From Methanobacterium sp. (GTDB lineage: Archaea; Methanobacteriota; Methanobacteria; Methanobacteriales; Methanobacteriaceae), in contig PLTK01000161.1 of assembly GCA_003164415.1 (NCBI GenBank), forward strand, positions 1 to 14,799: DNA of 14,799 nucleotides, in the 5' to 3' direction. The notes beneath the pieces were generated by a model. That model saw nothing but the letters and a program-made list of their open reading frames with translations, ran no database searches and was not told the origin of the DNA. How positions within the stretch are numbered: the stretch's first letter is position 1; every line of letters starts with the position of its first letter. Below, piece by piece: positions 13,153-14,799 of this stretch. The position numbers and the translations under genes were made by a program.

Positions 13153-14517
13153 CTATTTTATCTGGAAACTTTTAACTATCATATCAATATCTTCATCAAA
13201 AAATTCGAAATTATCTGGAGCACTTGCAAACCATAGATAGAAAAGTAAGTCCTTCCTTTTAAAAACCACAATCATTATTTTGGTTACTGAGACGTCATGT
13301 GGGTTTTCCCCTATAATCATGTAAGCGTCCATTTTTCTGGCTTTAAATCTTATTTCCGATATAATTTTACTTTTCTGCATCAGAAATACGTTTTTCAGTA
13401 TACCGGCAAATTCTTCAGGATCTATATCTTCCACATCATCCAACCGATTTATTGAGAAAAGCATCGAATTATTGTCGATTCCGCCGGTTATAACCTTTTT
13501 TTCGTCTGTTGTTTCAATTATTTCCCAAGCATTTGGATAATCAAAAGTAAACTCACCATTATCAAAATGTACAGTCCAGGACCCTCTACCTTTGGATCTA
13601 ATTAAGTCTAAAGCTTCTGTTGCCTTAAGTCTTACATAGATGTATTGATCATCAAGGGCTTTAATCAATGGATCTACAGCTCTTTCATCCCCTATTCTTC
13701 CGAGAGCTTCAATAATACGTCCTCTAACATATTTATTTTGAGTTTTATCCCTACTATTTAGGGCACGTATCAGTGGTTTAATAGCTCTTTCATCCCCAAT
13801 TTTTCCAAGAACCTCAGCTGCTCTCCCCCTCATATGCCAATCATTACTTTGAAATGCATTTAATAATGGTTTAACAGCGGGTTCTCCTATATTTCCCAAT
13901 GCAATCAATGATTTCCATCTTACGTCACTATCTTCATCGTTCAAAGCACTTACAAGGTGGGAAATTGCCCTATCATCTCCAAGTTTTCCCAATGCTACTG
14001 CCGCATATTTTCTTACATGCCAATCTTCATCATTTAATGCTGTTATAAGTGGATCAAATGACTTTTTATCGCCTATATCTCCTAAAGCAATAGAAGCATT
14101 CCTACGTACACCCCAACTTGGGTCACTGAGGGATTCTATAAGTGGTTCTACAGCAGAATGATCTCCAATTTTTCCAAGGGAAGCGGCTGCTTTCCATCTC
14201 ACCTCTTCATCCGAGTCTTCATATAATGTATGAATTAATGGCTTAACAGCTTTTTTATTTCCTATTCTTCCAAGTGCATCAGCTGCGCTTTCTCTTACAG
14301 CAATTAAAACTGTATAATCATCTTCCCAACTCTCATATTTAAGGGCGTGTATTAGTGGATCTACTGCACTATCATCACCAACATTTATGAGTGATCTGGC
14401 AGCATCCTTCCTTATAAGGTAGTCTTCATTTTCAAGGGCTTGGATTAACCCTTCAATATCTTTTTTTTCTTCCAGATCATCAATATCTGGTTTAAATTCT
14501 TCTTCAAGTGAATCCAC
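13153..14517 (-). CDS. HEAT-repeat protein with C-terminal PsbP-like domain
   Basis: A complete 454-residue, probably cytoplasmic protein without signal peptide. After an acidic N-terminus come nine HEAT/PBS-lyase-type repeats (about 20-310), each about 31 residues and built on (V/I)xPLIxALxDxDxxVRxxAAxALGxIGDxxA. Repeats 2 and 8 are longer by several residues. Such repeats form a curved protein-binding scaffold. A separate C-terminal domain (about 313-454) begins WTVHFDNGEFTFDYPNAWEI and ends MIVKSFQIK, resembling PsbP/DUF1795-like folds. The catalytic residues of phycobilin lyases cannot be inferred, and an archaeon would have no phycobilins. The start is GTG 14517, with AAGGATGTG (14534-14526) 8 nt upstream; no in-frame ATG is near. 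The partner protein is unknown. Confidence 0.85.
   Translation of the reverse strand: MDSLEEEFKPDIDDLEEKKDIEGLIQALENEDYLIRKDAARSLINVGDDSAVDPLIHALKYESWEDDYTVLIAVRESAADALGRIGNKKAVKPLIHTLYEDSDEEVRWKAAASLGKIGDHSAVEPLIESLSDPSWGVRRNASIALGDIGDKKSFDPLITALNDEDWHVRKYAAVALGKLGDDRAISHLVSALNDEDSDVRWKSLIALGNIGEPAVKPLLNAFQSNDWHMRGRAAEVLGKIGDERAIKPLIRALNSRDKTQNKYVRGRIIEALGRIGDERAVDPLIKALDDQYIYVRLKATEALDLIRSKGRGSWTVHFDNGEFTFDYPNAWEIIETTDEKKVITGGIDNNSMLFSINRLDDVEDIDPEEFAGILKNVFLMQKSKIISEIRFKARKMDAYMIIGENPHDVSVTKIMIVVFKRKDLLFYLWFASAPDNFEFFDEDIDMIVKSFQIK
13588..14460 (-). repeat. Tandem HEAT-encoding repeat array
   Basis: About nine degenerate units of roughly 93 nt lie in tandem inside the HEAT-repeat gene (residues about 20-310). 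Similarity is clear at protein level (PLI.AL, VR..A, ALG.IGD) but the DNA copies have diverged, so the array is old rather than a recent expansion. Confidence 0.7.
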
Positions 14518-14525
14518 TGTTATTA

Positions 14526-14555
14526 CACATCCTTAAAATATAACAATATTTATAA
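14526..14555 (-). promoter_or_regulatory. Promoter and ribosome site of the HEAT-repeat gene
   Basis: On the minus strand TTATAAAT (14555-14548) is TATA-like and lies about 14 nt ahead of AAGGATGTG (14534-14526), the ribosome site for GTG 14517. The predicted transcription start falls close to the ribosome site, so the leader would be very short; an upstream element may be used instead. Confidence 0.35.
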
Positions 14556-14658
14556 CCATTAATATTTTAATTTTTATGGATAAATAATTTAGGATTTCCT
14601 AGAAAATCTTTCATAAGATAATTTTATACAATAATTTTCAATTTAATGTTATTAAAAT

Positions 14659-14799
14659 TCATAATATCTCAGTTAGAATTTTCATCAAGTTTGGATGTTT
14701 ACCAACAAATTTTAGTACAGATATTTTGGATATTGCCTCGATGTCTTGTGTCTCTATAAACTCAGCTAATGCATTCATATCCTTATCGTTAAGTTTATC
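14659..14799 (-). CDS. C-terminal end of an unrecognised protein
   Basis: An open frame enters from the right edge and runs 46 codons to TGA (14661-14659). The visible part begins DKLNDKDMNALAEFIETQDI and ends LKFVGKHPNLMKILTEIL. It is predicted helical, with alternating hydrophobic and charged residues, and has no motif I can name. Codon use fits the neighbouring genes, and it is in the same orientation as the HEAT-repeat gene, 141 nt upstream of it. The fragment is too short to call a family; coding status rests on the clean frame and protein-like composition. Confidence 0.55.
   Translation of the reverse strand, partial: DKLNDKDMNALAEFIETQDIEAISKISVLKFVGKHPNLMKILTEIL

Noticed and set aside
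13588..14460. Regular repeat pattern that might suggest a CRISPR or satellite array
   Set aside because: The period is about 93 nt, the copies are degenerate, and they encode HEAT repeats in one open frame; there are no constant repeats with variable spacers.

Overview
The window looks like chromosomal DNA from a methanogenic archaeon of the order Methanobacteriales, probably close to Methanobacterium. The DNA is AT-rich and genes are spaced by AT-rich gaps with TATA-like elements and T-tract terminators. Start sites carry Shine-Dalgarno (SD) sequences of the GGTGA or GGAGG type. Two genes are methanogen-specific or nearly so: a YcaO protein of the McrA-thioglycine (methanogenesis marker 1) type and a methanofuran-pathway kinase (mfnE). 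Archaeal Pth2 and aEF-1beta are also present. No rRNA, tRNA, CRISPR array, insertion sequence or prophage gene was seen, so this looks like ordinary core chromosome. No stretch longer than about 206 bases lacks a gene.

Layout: (1) 1-906, minus strand: the N-terminal part of an M24-type (Xaa-Pro dipeptidase-like) protein, preceded by a HIT-family protein. (2) 1113-3378, plus: an iron-dependent alcohol dehydrogenase (TTG start) overlapping a soluble PAS/HisKA_2 histidine kinase. (3) 3444-4058, plus: a small M50 site-2-type membrane protease. (4) 4172-7045, plus: ycaO, pth2, mfnE, a 53-residue zinc-ribbon protein and aEF-1beta, a mix of methanogenesis maturation, cofactor synthesis and translation. 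(5) 7207-8460, plus: a TctA-like polytopic membrane protein whose only plausible full-length start is an ATT codon. (6) 8529-9509, minus: a Cys-rich class I SAM-dependent methyltransferase of unknown target. (7) 9551-12379, plus: a CpaF/TadA-type secretion ATPase and a TadC-type membrane protein, an archaeal type IV pilus-like assembly pair. (8) 12418-12999, minus: O6-alkylguanine-DNA alkyltransferase. (9) 13153-14517, minus: a nine-repeat HEAT protein with a PsbP-like C-terminal domain. (10) 14659-14799, minus: the C-terminal end of an unrecognised gene.

The functional core is region 4. YcaO is expected to thioamidate McrA and MfnE makes a methanofuran precursor, while Pth2, the zinc ribbon and aEF-1beta serve translation. 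The secretion ATPase and TadC presumably act together, but no pilin or prepilin peptidase lies beside them.

The most unusual points are the probable AUU start of the TctA-like gene, the 41-bp divergent promoter region built round a perfect 12-bp palindromic TATA element, the HEAT/PsbP-like fusion and the Cys-rich methyltransferase. I did not find a convincing new multi-gene system; the novelty is at the level of single genes and signals.
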